From an uncultured Blautia sp. (lineage in GTDB: Bacteria > Bacillota > Clostridia > Lachnospirales > Lachnospiraceae), in NCBI GenBank assembly GCA_934426285.1, contig CAKRYE010000016.1, positions 1 to 40,815 on the forward strand: a stretch of 40,815 nt of DNA. Reading direction: 5' to 3'. Below are positions 25,372 to 34,144 of this stretch, in pieces. The notes beneath the pieces are model-generated. The model was not told the DNA's origin and searched no databases. It was given only the letters and a program-made list of their open reading frames with translations. Both the position numbers and the translations under genes were made by a program. Each line of letters starts with the position of its first letter. Within the stretch, counting starts at the first letter, position 1.

Positions 25372-25424
25372 CAAAGTGCGTTAAGGTACAATAAACAGTA
25401 ATCAGAAAAGGAGAAAAATGAATC

Positions 25425-26660
25425 ATGGCTACAAAAATTGATATTATTTCCGGTTTCCTTGGAGCCGGCAAAACTACATTGATCAAAAAACTTCTGAAAG
25501 AAGCATTTGCAGATGAGCAGGTTGTACTGATTGAAAATGAGTTTGGTGAGATCGGTATTGACGGAGGTTTCCTGAAAGAGGCAGGAATCCAGATCCGTGA
25601 AATGAATTCCGGATGTATCTGCTGTTCCCTGGTTGGTGATTTCGGAACTTCTCTGAAGGAGGTTGTTGAGAAATATCATCCGGACAGAATTCTGATCGAG
25701 CCATCCGGTGTAGGTAAATTATCAGATGTGATCAAAGCAGTACAGGGTGTCCAGGGAGATGTGGATATTGTACTGAACAGCTATACCACTGTGGTAGATG
25801 CAAAGAAATGCAAGATGTATATGAGAAACTTTGGCGAGTTCTTTAATAATCAGGTGGAATATGCGGGAGCGGTTATTATGAGCCGTACGGATATTGTAGA
25901 TGAGAAAAAAGCACAGCAGGCAATGGAGCTTCTTCGTGAGATCAATGGAAAGGCTGCCATCATTACCACTCCAATTGAAAAACTGGATGGCAAGAAGATC
26001 CTGGAGGTTATGGAGAAACCGGTATCTCTGGCAGATGAGATGATGGAGGAAGAGGTTTGCCCGGAATGTGGACATGTGCATGAGCATCATCATCACGATC
26101 ACGACCATGAATGTGGATGTGGCCATGATCATGAGGAGCATGAACACCATCATCACGATCACGACCATGAGTGTGGCTGTGGCCATGACCATGAGGAGCA
26201 TGAACACCATCATCACGATCACGACCATGAGTGTGGCTGTGGCCATGACCATGAGGAGCATGAACACCATCATCACGATCATGACCATGAATGCGGCTGT
26301 GGCCATGACCATGAGGAGCATCATCATCACGACCACGACCATGAATGCGGCTGCGGCCATGATCATCACCATCATCATGCAGATGAGGTCTTTACAAGCT
26401 GGGGACGTGAGACGATCCGCAAATACAGCCAGAATGAATTAAAAGAAATGCTGGATGCGCTGTCTGCATCTGAAGATTATGGTATTATCCTCCGTGCCAA
26501 AGGAATGCTTCCTGCCGAGGACGGAACCTGGATCTATTTTGATATGGTTCCTGAGGAAACAGAAATCCGTGAGGGTGCACCGGAATATACAGGACGTCTC
26601 TGTGTGATCGGTTCTAAATTAAAAGAGGATAAGCTGGCTGAATTATTTAAACTTGCTTAG
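25425..26660 (+). CDS. G3E (COG0523/CobW-like) GTPase with long His/Asp/Cys metal-binding repeat
   Basis: 411 residues. GTPase motifs are complete: Walker A GFLGAGKTT (10-18), the COG0523 metal motif CICC (Cys64, Cys66, Cys67), IEPSGVGKL, and SRTD in the place of NKxD. Residues about 220-318 are a metal-binding stretch of four and a half copies of a 20-residue unit rich in His, Asp and CGCG. The CobW C-terminal domain follows (about 320-411, TSWGRETIRKYSQNELKEML). Such proteins are metallochaperones for zinc, cobalt or nickel, and the size of this stretch suggests metal storage as well. Start ATG 25425 has AAGGAG 11 nt upstream. A second G3E GTPase follows after 38 nt, so the two are probably cotranscribed. 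Confidence 0.92.
   Translation: MATKIDIISGFLGAGKTTLIKKLLKEAFADEQVVLIENEFGEIGIDGGFLKEAGIQIREMNSGCICCSLVGDFGTSLKEVVEKYHPDRILIEPSGVGKLSDVIKAVQGVQGDVDIVLNSYTTVVDAKKCKMYMRNFGEFFNNQVEYAGAVIMSRTDIVDEKKAQQAMELLREINGKAAIITTPIEKLDGKKILEVMEKPVSLADEMMEEEVCPECGHVHEHHHHDHDHECGCGHDHEEHEHHHHDHDHECGCGHDHEEHEHHHHDHDHECGCGHDHEEHEHHHHDHDHECGCGHDHEEHHHHDHDHECGCGHDHHHHHADEVFTSWGRETIRKYSQNELKEMLDALSASEDYGIILRAKGMLPAEDGTWIYFDMVPEETEIREGAPEYTGRLCVIGSKLKEDKLAELFKLA
26087..26380 (+). repeat. 60-bp tandem coding repeat (metal-binding)
   Basis: Units of exactly 60 bp, nearly identical in DNA, recur in phase from about 26087: three complete copies, a fourth that differs only slightly until about 26320, and a fifth that is shortened. 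Each encodes EHHHHDHDHECGCGHDHEEH or close to it. Near identity at synonymous sites points to recent amplification and possible copy-number variation. Confidence 0.9.
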
Positions 26661-26698
26661 TGATGTTGTAAAAATAAAAGGTTAAAGGAAATAATATT

Positions 26699-27649
26699 AT
26701 GGAAGATATCAAGGTTCCCATTTATCTCATTACCGGTTTCCTGGAAAGCGGCAAGACCACTTTCCTGGATTTTACATTGCAGCAGAAGTATTTTTCCATT
26801 GATGGAAAAACTCTGCTGATCCTCTGTGAAGAGGGAGAAGAGGAATATGACAGGGAAAAACTGAAGCTTGCAAACACAGTGGTTGAGGTGATCGAGGAAG
26901 AGGATGACCTTACACTTCAGCGTCTGGCTGCTATGGACATTATCCATCAGCCGGACCGTGTGGTTATAGAATACAATGGAATGTGGCTTGTGAGCAAATT
27001 TGAACAGATGGAACTGCCGGAAGGCTGGGGGATTGAACAGGAGATCACCTGTGTAGATGCCACTACCTACCAGGTATATATGGCAAATATGAAATCTCTG
27101 TTTATGGATATGGTCAGAAATACAGATATGGTTATTTTTAACCGCTGTAAAGAGGGAGATCCTCTGCCTGCATACAGAAGGGGAATTAAGGTTGCTAACC
27201 AGAGCGCAGAGGTTATTTTTGAGGATGAAGAAGGGGAGATGGAGGATATTTTCCAGGATGAGCTGCCCTTTGACATCAATGCACCTATTGTGGAGATACC
27301 CCCTGAGGATTATGGAATCTGGTTTGTTGATGCCATGGATAATCCGGATACCTATGTGGGAAAAATCGTACGCTTTAAGGGCCGTGTGATGAAGCCCCGT
27401 GGAATGGGAAGCAAATTCTTTGTTCCCGGACGTGTGGCTATGACCTGCTGTGCGGATGATACCACTTTCCTGGGATATATCTGCAGAAGCGATTATGCCC
27501 CTCATATCAAAGAAGGAAGCTGGGTGGAGGTAACTGCGAAGGTTGCTTTTGAAAATCGTACAGAATATCAGGGTGAGGGCATAGTTCTTTATGCGTCAGA
27601 TGTAAAGGAATGTGAACCTTTAAAAGAAGAAATGGTATATTTTAACTAG
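26699..27649 (+). CDS. G3E-type GTPase fused to a YcgQ/DUF1980-like C-terminal domain
   Basis: 316 residues. Walker A is present (ITGFLESGKTT, 10-20), but where COG0523 proteins carry CxCC this protein reads LILCEEGEEEYD, with one Cys and an acidic run. The G4-like motif is FNRCKEGD. The region from about 205 to 316 (DYGIWFVDAMDNPDTYVGKIVRFKGRVMKPRG, VPGRVAMTCCADDTTFLGYICRS, EGSWVEVTAKV) matches the C-terminal OB-like domain of YcgQ/TIGR03943 proteins, including the CC pair. In Bacillus, YcgQ and a COG0523 GTPase are zinc-starvation genes, so a role in metal allocation fits. The membrane segments of YcgQ are absent here. RBS AAAGGAAATAATATT. The pth start is 9 nt after its stop. Confidence 0.8.
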   Translation: MEDIKVPIYLITGFLESGKTTFLDFTLQQKYFSIDGKTLLILCEEGEEEYDREKLKLANTVVEVIEEEDDLTLQRLAAMDIIHQPDRVVIEYNGMWLVSKFEQMELPEGWGIEQEITCVDATTYQVYMANMKSLFMDMVRNTDMVIFNRCKEGDPLPAYRRGIKVANQSAEVIFEDEEGEMEDIFQDELPFDINAPIVEIPPEDYGIWFVDAMDNPDTYVGKIVRFKGRVMKPRGMGSKFFVPGRVAMTCCADDTTFLGYICRSDYAPHIKEGSWVEVTAKVAFENRTEYQGEGIVLYASDVKECEPLKEEMVYFN

Positions 27650-27658
27650 GGAGAAAAT

Positions 27659-28240
27659 ATGTACTTAGTAGTTGGTTTGGGAAACCCGGGGCGGCAGTAT
27701 GAGGCTACCCGACATAATATGGGTTTTGATACAGTAGATTATCTGGTAGAGGAATATAAGGTTCCCCAGGGTGGTGTGAAATTTAATGCCATGTATGGAA
27801 AGACTGTGATCGGCGGTGAAAAGGTGATCCTTATGAAGCCGTTGTCCTTTATGAATTTAAGCGGTGGTCCGGTCAGGGATATGGTGAATTATTTCAAGAT
27901 CGATCCGGAGACAGAGCTGATCGTAATTTATGACGATATTGACCTGGATCCGGGACAGCTCAGGATCCGCAAGCAGGGAAGTGCAGGCGGACATAACGGG
28001 ATCAAGGATATTATCCGTCAGCTTGGCACAGAGAAATTCCTGCGGATCAAGGTGGGAGTAGGTGCCAAGCCCAAGGGCTGGGATCTGGCAGACTATGTTC
28101 TGGGAAGGTTTTCCACAGAAGACAGAAAAATTGTGGATGAAGCCATTGCAAAAGCAGGGAAGGCTGTGGATATCATGATTTCCCAGGGACCGGATGCTGC
28201 CATGAATGAATTCAATAAAAAGGCAAAAGCAGTTGTGTAA
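27659..28240 (+). CDS. pth: Peptidyl-tRNA hydrolase
   Basis: 193 residues, canonical length. It releases peptides from prematurely dropped peptidyl-tRNA in the cytoplasm. VVGLGNPGRQYEATRHNMGFDTV carries Asn9 and the catalytic His19; MKPLSFMNLSG and IYDDIDLDPG (Asp92) complete the active site, and GSAGGHNGIKDII is the substrate loop. RBS GGGAG at 9 nt spacing. It lies 9 nt after the second GTPase gene and 41 nt before mfd, in the common pth-mfd arrangement of Firmicutes. Confidence 0.96.
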   Translation: MYLVVGLGNPGRQYEATRHNMGFDTVDYLVEEYKVPQGGVKFNAMYGKTVIGGEKVILMKPLSFMNLSGGPVRDMVNYFKIDPETELIVIYDDIDLDPGQLRIRKQGSAGGHNGIKDIIRQLGTEKFLRIKVGVGAKPKGWDLADYVLGRFSTEDRKIVDEAIAKAGKAVDIMISQGPDAAMNEFNKKAKAVV

Positions 28241-28281
28241 AAGTAACCTGAAAAATTTATGACGGTTTCGGGAGATTAGGC

Positions 28282-31200
28282 ATGAAAGCTTTTTTGACAC
28301 CTCTGCAGGGGCTTGCAGAGTTTGAACAAATTTGTGAAAAAGGCAAAAAAAATAAAGGAGTCCTTCAGGTTTCCGGGTGTCTGGAATCCCAGAAGGCTCA
28401 TTTAATATATGGCCTTTGTCAACTGGCGCCATTTCGTCTGATCCTGGCAGAGGATGAGCGGCGGGCCAGGGAAATTTATGAAGATTATCGGTTTTACGAT
28501 AAAAAGATATATTTATATCCTGCCAGGGATCTGCTTTTCTTTCAGGCAGATATTCACGGGAATCTGCTGATCCGACAGAGAATGCAGGTGGTCCGTGCGC
28601 TTATGGAGGAAGAGGAGCTGGCTGTTGTTACCAGTATTGATGGCTGTATGGACTTTCTGGAATCTCTGGAGCAGATAAGGGAACAGCTTCTGCATTTTAC
28701 CAGTGACAGCACTGTGGATATAGATGTTCTGAAAGCCAGGCTGGTATGGCTGGGCTATGAAAGGGTAGGACAGGTAGAGCTGCCGGGGCAGTTTTCCATT
28801 CGTGGCGGTATTGTAGATATTTATTGCCTGACAGAGGAGAATCCCTGGAGAATTGAGCTGTGGGGAGATGAGATTGATTCTATCCGCAGCTTTGACGCAG
28901 AGAGCCAGCGTTCTCTGGAAAATCTGGAAGAGATCACAATTTATCCTGCTGTGGAGCATCCGGGGGAGAAGGCCCAGCTTTCTTTTCTGGATTATTTTCC
29001 TGCGCAGAAATCTGTGGTTTTTCTGGATGAACCAAATCGTCTTGTGGAAAAGGGACAGGCTGTGGAGGAGGAATATCGCCAGAGCCGTCTGCACAGAGCA
29101 GAAAAGGGAGAGAATAATCTTCCGGAAAACTGGCTCTGTTCTTTTGAAAAGGTGCAGAAGGAGCTGAACAAGCGAAATTGTATTGCCCTCTGTGCACTGG
29201 AGCCCAGACAGGCCGGCTGGAAGATAAATGAAAAATTTTATATAGAGGCCAAGTCTGTAAATTCTTATAACAGCAGCTTTGAGCTTCTGACAAAGGATCT
29301 GGAACAGTACAAAAGACAGGGATACAGGGTTGCGCTTCTTTCCGGCTCCAGAACCAGGGCAGAGCGTCTGGCAAAGGATCTTCAGGAACACCAGCTTTCG
29401 GCTTTCTACAGTCAGGATTATGACCGGCAGATTCAGCCGGGAGAGATCATGGTGGTCTATGGCCATGCGAAAAAGGGATTTGAGTATCCCCTGACCAAGT
29501 TTGTGGTCATGACAGAATCTGATATTTTCGGCCATGAGCAGAAAAAGCGAAAAAAGAAAAAGAATTATAATGGAAAGCGCATTCAGGATTTTGCAGAACT
29601 TTCCATTGGAGATTTTGTAGTTCATGAAAGACATGGTCTGGGTATTTACCGGGGCATTGAGAAGGTTGAGGTTGACCGGGTGGTCAGAGATTATATCAAG
29701 ATAGAGTATCAGGGAGGAAGTAATCTCTATATTCTGGCTACCCAGCTGGATTCTCTTCAGAAATATTCCGGCGGGGATGCTTCGAATACTCCTAAGCTGA
29801 ACAAGCTGGGAACTTCTGAATGGAACAAGACAAAAAGCAAGGTCCGGGGTGCTGTAAAAAATATCGCAAAGGAACTGGTAGAGTTATATGCAGCCCGTCA
29901 GGAAAAGGAAGGGTATGTGTGTGGCCCGGATACTGTGTGGCAGAGAGAGTTTGAAGAGATGTTTCCCTATGAGGAAACAGAGGATCAGCTTGCTGCCATT
30001 GAGGATGCCAAAAGAGATATGGAGAGCACCAGGATCATGGATCGGCTGATCTGCGGAGATGTGGGTTATGGAAAGACAGAGGTAGCGCTCCGGGCAGCCT
30101 TCAAGGAAGTGCAGGAGAGCAGACAGGTGGCATATCTGGCACCTACCACCATCCTGGCTCAGCAGATTTATAATACTTTTGTCCAGCGAATGAAGGAATT
30201 TCCGGTACGTGTGGAGCTGCTCTGCCGTTTCCGCACGCCTGCCCAGCAGAAAAAGGCAATTGAAGACCTGAAAAAAGGACAGGTGGATGTGGTGATCGGA
30301 ACCCACAGGATTCTGTCCAAGGATGTGAAATTTAAAAATCTGGGTCTTCTGATCGTAGATGAGGAGCAGCGTTTTGGGGTCACTCACAAGGAGAAGATAA
30401 AACAGCTGAAAAAAGATGTGGATGTACTTACCCTTACTGCCACACCGATTCCCAGAACCCTTCATATGAGTCTGATCGGAATCAGAGATATGAGTGTGCT
30501 GGAGGAGCCGCCTATGGACAGAATGCCTATCCAGACTTATGTGATGGAGTATGATGAAGAGACTGTACGGGAAGCTATTAACCGGGAGCTTCGCAGAGGC
30601 GGGCAGGTGTATTATGTTTATAATCGGGTAACGGATATTGCAGATGTGGCATTGCGTATTGCAAAGCTGGTGCCTGAGGCAAGAGTGGATTTTGCCCACG
30701 GGCAGATGAGTGAGCGGGAACTGGAAAATGTTATGTACGGTTTTGTAAATGGAGATATTGATGTGCTGGTTTCCACTACGATCATTGAGACAGGGCTGGA
30801 TATTTCCAATGTTAATACCATGATCATCCATGATTCGGACAGATATGGACTTTCCCAGCTTTATCAGCTGCGAGGCAGAATCGGACGGTCCAACCGCACG
30901 GCTTACGCATTTTTGATGTACCGAAAGAATATGATGCTGAAGGAGACAGCAGAGAAGAGACTGGCTGCGATCCGTGAATATACAGATCTGGGAAGTGGCT
31001 TCAAGATTGCCATGAGGGATCTGGAGCTTCGCGGTGCAGGAAATCTTCTGGGAGCCCAGCAGCATGGGCATATGAATGCAGTTGGATATGATCTGTATTG
31101 TAAGATGCTCAGTGAAGCGGTAAAAGAAGCCAAAGGAATCCATACAATGGAGGATTTTGACACATCCATTGACCTGAATGTAGATGCTTATATTCCGGAT

Positions 31201-31596
31201 ACTTATATTGGAAATGAGTTTCAGAAGCTGGATATTTATAAACGGATTGCGGGAATTGAAAATCAGCAGGACTATGATGATATGCTGGAAGAGCTTCTGG
31301 ACCGGTTCGGAGAGCCGGGAAAGGCTGTGCTGAATCTGCTGGCTGTAGCCAGGTTAAAATCCATTGCCCACAGAGGTTATGTGACAGAAATCAAACAGCT
31401 GGGGAAAGAAGTGCGTATTACTCTATATGAAAGGGCAAAGCTGAATCCTGCAGGAATTCCTCTGCTTATGCAAAAGTATGGACGGAGCCTGCAGTTTAAA
31501 AATGACCAGGAACCTAAGTTTATTCTGAATCTCAGGGATCATCTGATCCAGGCTCTTACAGAGTTTGCAGGAGAGCTGGAGAAGCTGGCAGAATGA
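28282..31596 (+). CDS. mfd: Transcription-repair coupling factor
   Basis: 1104 residues. It is an ATP-driven translocase that removes stalled RNA polymerase and recruits UvrA to template-strand lesions. Domains in order are a UvrB-like N-terminal module (about 1-320), the CarD-like RNA polymerase interaction domain (about 440-505, SIGDFVVHERHGLGIYRGIE), helicase lobes with Walker A GDVGYGKTE (592-600), DEEQ (693-696), TATPIPRTL, and QLRGRIGRSNRTAYAFLMY, and a C-terminal TRCF domain (about 990-1104). It is slightly shorter than the usual 1150. RBS GGGAGATTAGGC. The PrsA-like gene follows from its own promoter. Confidence 0.97.
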   Translation: MKAFLTPLQGLAEFEQICEKGKKNKGVLQVSGCLESQKAHLIYGLCQLAPFRLILAEDERRAREIYEDYRFYDKKIYLYPARDLLFFQADIHGNLLIRQRMQVVRALMEEEELAVVTSIDGCMDFLESLEQIREQLLHFTSDSTVDIDVLKARLVWLGYERVGQVELPGQFSIRGGIVDIYCLTEENPWRIELWGDEIDSIRSFDAESQRSLENLEEITIYPAVEHPGEKAQLSFLDYFPAQKSVVFLDEPNRLVEKGQAVEEEYRQSRLHRAEKGENNLPENWLCSFEKVQKELNKRNCIALCALEPRQAGWKINEKFYIEAKSVNSYNSSFELLTKDLEQYKRQGYRVALLSGSRTRAERLAKDLQEHQLSAFYSQDYDRQIQPGEIMVVYGHAKKGFEYPLTKFVVMTESDIFGHEQKKRKKKKNYNGKRIQDFAELSIGDFVVHERHGLGIYRGIEKVEVDRVVRDYIKIEYQGGSNLYILATQLDSLQKYSGGDASNTPKLNKLGTSEWNKTKSKVRGAVKNIAKELVELYAARQEKEGYVCGPDTVWQREFEEMFPYEETEDQLAAIEDAKRDMESTRIMDRLICGDVGYGKTEVALRAAFKEVQESRQVAYLAPTTILAQQIYNTFVQRMKEFPVRVELLCRFRTPAQQKKAIEDLKKGQVDVVIGTHRILSKDVKFKNLGLLIVDEEQRFGVTHKEKIKQLKKDVDVLTLTATPIPRTLHMSLIGIRDMSVLEEPPMDRMPIQTYVMEYDEETVREAINRELRRGGQVYYVYNRVTDIADVALRIAKLVPEARVDFAHGQMSERELENVMYGFVNGDIDVLVSTTIIETGLDISNVNTMIIHDSDRYGLSQLYQLRGRIGRSNRTAYAFLMYRKNMMLKETAEKRLAAIREYTDLGSGFKIAMRDLELRGAGNLLGAQQHGHMNAVGYDLYCKMLSEAVKEAKGIHTMEDFDTSIDLNVDAYIPDTYIGNEFQKLDIYKRIAGIENQQDYDDMLEELLDRFGEPGKAVLNLLAVARLKSIAHRGYVTEIKQLGKEVRITLYERAKLNPAGIPLLMQKYGRSLQFKNDQEPKFILNLRDHLIQALTEFAGELEKLAE

Positions 31597-31684
31597 TCGG
31601 AGAGGTGACAGAAAGAAAGATGTCTGGGATTTTTGGGAAATCGTGATGAAAGTGTGAATTGTATGAGATATTTTACAATTTGCC

Positions 31685-31713
31685 TTGCCCTCAGACTGAA
31701 AAAAGATTATACT
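31685..31713 (+). promoter_or_regulatory. Sigma-A promoter of the PrsA-like gene
   Basis: TTGCCC (31685-31690), a 17-bp spacer and TATACT (31708-31713), 55 bp before the start codon. Just upstream is the inverted repeat AATTGTA / TACAATT (within 31657-31680). Confidence 0.6.
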
Positions 31714-31768
31714 GAGATAAGCGCACAGGACGGAAGGATAATATTCCTGTGAATATATGGAGGAAGAA

Positions 31769-32986
31769 ATGAAAAAAATGATGAAAAGAACAGCCGCTGT
31801 GACTCTGGCAGGAATTATGTCAGTGGGAATGCTTACAGGCTGCGGAAGCAAAACAATAGACGGAACAAAAACAGTAGCTACTGTAGACGGAACTGAGATT
31901 CCTCTTGGCGTGGTAAGCCTTTATGCCCGTCAGCAGCAGGAGCAGACAACTGCCATGTATATGAGTTATATGGGAAGTGCTGATAATATCTGGGATCAGA
32001 CTGCAGATGAGGATTCCGGAAAGACTTACGGAGATCAGGCAGTGGAAAGCAGCCTGAAGTCTGTAGAGACTATGTATATCCTTAAGGAAAAGGCCGCTGA
32101 CTATAAGGTTGAAGTGACAGAGGATGAGGAAAAAGCCATTGCAGATGCAGCTTCACAGTTCATGGCTTCCAATGGAGAGGATACAATCAAAGAACTTGGA
32201 GTTACTGAGGATCAGGTAAAGACTCTGTTAGAGCTTCTTACAATTCAGAAGAAGATTTATGATCCTATTGTTGCGGAGGGCAATATTACAGTTTCTGATG
32301 ATGAAGCAAACCAGTCTTCTTTCACATATGTCAGCATTTCTACCAGTGGTGATGATGTGACTGATGAGCAGAAAGAGGAGAAAAAGAAACAGGCCCAGGA
32401 GATTCTGGACAAGATGAAAGAAGATCCTACTGCTGATATGAGTGAAATCGCCAAGAACGTAGATGACAGTTATTCTGCAGTAGAGGGCAATTTTACAACC
32501 AAAGAGAGTGATGAGGATAGCGAGGATGAGGATTACAGCTCCACCGCATATCCGGATGAGGTTCTGAAAGTACTCCGTGGACTGAAGGACGGAGAGGTTG
32601 CTTCTGATATTATTGAGACAGATACAGGATATTATGTAGTAAGACTGGATAAGGTTCATGATGATGATGCAACCGCATCCAAGAGAGAATCTCTGAAGAA
32701 CTCCAAGGAGAGCACCTACTATTCTGATACTACCAGTGATTGGCTGGACAGCGCAAAGATCGATGTGAACAAGAAGGTCCTTAAAACTCTGAAGATCACA
32801 GATAAGCATACCTTCACAGCACCTACACCTACTCCAACACCTGAGGTAACTGAGGAAGCAACAACCACACCTGAGGCAGAGGAAGAAGCAGCAGAAACAC
32901 CTGCAGCAGAGGAAGAAACAACAGAGACACCTGCAGCAGAGGAAGAGGTAACAGAAACTCCTGCAGCAACAGAAGCAGCAGAATAA
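31769..32986 (+). CDS. PrsA/SurA-like peptidyl-prolyl isomerase lipoprotein (foldase)
   Basis: 405 residues from ATG 31769, preferred because GGAGG lies 5 nt upstream; an ATG four codons earlier overlaps that RBS. A lipoprotein signal ends in GMLTGC (Cys25). A SurA_N-like helical region (about 30-165) with a start like that of PrsA (VATVDGTEIPLGVVSLYARQQ) is followed by a parvulin-type domain (about 170-290, FTYVSISTSGDDV, AYPDEVLKVLRGLKDGEVASDII, GYYVVRLDKVHD). The tail is TPTPTP and Ala/Glu/Thr-Pro repeats. It folds exported proteins outside the membrane. It follows mfd, as in other Firmicutes. Confidence 0.85.
   Translation: MKKMMKRTAAVTLAGIMSVGMLTGCGSKTIDGTKTVATVDGTEIPLGVVSLYARQQQEQTTAMYMSYMGSADNIWDQTADEDSGKTYGDQAVESSLKSVETMYILKEKAADYKVEVTEDEEKAIADAASQFMASNGEDTIKELGVTEDQVKTLLELLTIQKKIYDPIVAEGNITVSDDEANQSSFTYVSISTSGDDVTDEQKEEKKKQAQEILDKMKEDPTADMSEIAKNVDDSYSAVEGNFTTKESDEDSEDEDYSSTAYPDEVLKVLRGLKDGEVASDIIETDTGYYVVRLDKVHDDDATASKRESLKNSKESTYYSDTTSDWLDSAKIDVNKKVLKTLKITDKHTFTAPTPTPTPEVTEEATTTPEAEEEAAETPAAEEETTETPAAEEEVTETPAATEAAE
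32864..32983 (+). repeat. 30-bp tandem coding repeats in the foldase tail
   Basis: Units starting at 32894, 32924 and 32954 encode ETPAAEEETT, ETPAAEEEVT and ETPAATEAAE at exact 30-bp spacing; an earlier degenerate copy starts near 32864. This is a low-complexity wall-spanning tail. Confidence 0.8.
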
Positions 32987-33004
32987 AAATGAGATAAAAT
33001 GAAA

Positions 33005-33045
33005 GCCGGCTATATCAATTCGTTGGATTGATATAGCCGGTTTTC
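33005..33045. terminator. Bidirectional terminator between the foldase and diguanylate cyclase genes
   Basis: CCGGCTATATCAAT and ATTGATATAGCCGG pair perfectly over TCGTTGG, and TTTTCATTTT follows. The minus-strand exit is CTTTCATTTTATCTC. Confidence 0.85.
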
Positions 33046-33058
33046 ATTTTGGGCAGTA

Positions 33059-34123
33059 TCAGAAAATCACAGTATTCCTGCCGTGAGTCTTGCCATAATA
33101 TAGCTTGTCATCCGCATGTTTGACCAATTCAGAAGGACTGGAGTGGTAATCATATTCCTCCAAACCAAAGGTCATAGTTACATGAAGGGAGACATCCTTA
33201 TAAACGATCGTCAGATCAGAGACTGCTAATCGGATATTATCCATCAGTGCGCTGGCTTCATCCAGATTGAGTCCGGGGAAGAAAAAGAGAAATTCTTCGC
33301 CGCCCCATCTGCACACATGCCCCAGTCCCAGGGTTTTTTCCTTGAAAAGCTTTGCCAGATCAGTGAGAACCTGGTCTCCGCAGTTATGACCATAGGTATC
33401 GTTTACCCTTTTGAAGAAATCAATATCTCCGATGGCAATACTGAAATTTTCGGATGGATTTGCTGCAATATGATTTTTCAGGATTTCCTCCATACGTCTG
33501 CGGTTATACAATGTGGTAAGAGGATCTGTGGCTGCCTGCTGTTGCAGCTCCATGTTGTATAGATAGAGGTGTTTCTCTGCCTTCTGAAGATTAGAACTGA
33601 AGGTCATGCAGACTAATACCATAATAATAAAGGAAAGTAAAGTGTTCACAATCTGCAGGATCAGCATTTGTTCATCATTCAGAGAATATACAGGAGCATT
33701 GAGCTGACAGTTGAAAAATAAGGCCATTCGCAGGAAAAACAGGAAAATGGTAAAAACAATTTTATTGAACAGCCGGTCATAGATAGAAAACATGGAAACC
33801 AGCAATAACGGCATCATAAAATTGATTCCACCACAATTCCATCCATAGCAATAGATGAAATAAGTGATCCATCCTACGGAAATGCATACATAAAACAGAA
33901 GATTCCATCGGATAGGAATGGTGTTAACTTTTTTCCTGGCTATACAGGAGGCTACTATCCAAACTAATACGGGAATACAGTTTTTGACATATCCCATTTG
34001 CACCAGGCAGATGATAAAGATAGCAAAATAGGCGATATAAATATTGTAGGATCTGGTCAGAATCAGGGAATAGTAGACAGGGGTTGATTCTGGCAGATTC
34101 TCCTGAGCTTTTTTTGTGTTCAT
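33059..34123 (-). CDS. Membrane diguanylate cyclase (GGDEF domain)
   Basis: 354 residues. The N-terminal half has about six hydrophobic segments (from YNIYIAYFAIFIICLVQMGYV to IVNTLLSFIIMVLVCMTF), then a short coiled linker and a GGDEF domain (about 195-354: DPLTTLYNRRRMEEIL, GDIDFFKRVNDTYGHNCGDQVL, RWGGEEFLFFFPG). The catalytic GGEEF is intact near residue 274, so it should make c-di-GMP. The inhibitory RxxD site five residues upstream is not present (LGLGHVCRW). No EAL or HD-GYP partner was seen in the window. RBS AAAGGATTTTGT. Last gene of a three-gene leftward operon. Confidence 0.92.
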   Translation of the reverse strand: MNTKKAQENLPESTPVYYSLILTRSYNIYIAYFAIFIICLVQMGYVKNCIPVLVWIVASCIARKKVNTIPIRWNLLFYVCISVGWITYFIYCYGWNCGGINFMMPLLLVSMFSIYDRLFNKIVFTIFLFFLRMALFFNCQLNAPVYSLNDEQMLILQIVNTLLSFIIMVLVCMTFSSNLQKAEKHLYLYNMELQQQAATDPLTTLYNRRRMEEILKNHIAANPSENFSIAIGDIDFFKRVNDTYGHNCGDQVLTDLAKLFKEKTLGLGHVCRWGGEEFLFFFPGLNLDEASALMDNIRLAVSDLTIVYKDVSLHVTMTFGLEEYDYHSSPSELVKHADDKLYYGKTHGRNTVIF

Positions 34124-34144
34124 ACAAAATCCTTTACTGAAAAT

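Noticed and set aside
25418..25441. Seven-codon reading frame overlapping the start of the metal GTPase
   Set aside because: Its ATG is well spaced from AAGGAG, but such a short overlapping frame is likely chance; kept only as a reason the true start has a long spacing.
25722..26378. Methionine/valine-rich minus-strand frame across the 60-bp repeat
   Set aside because: It arises from reading His/Asp codons in reverse; low-complexity and without start signals.
26087..26380. Possible CRISPR-like array
   Set aside because: The 60-bp units are contiguous, in frame and coding, with no spacers.
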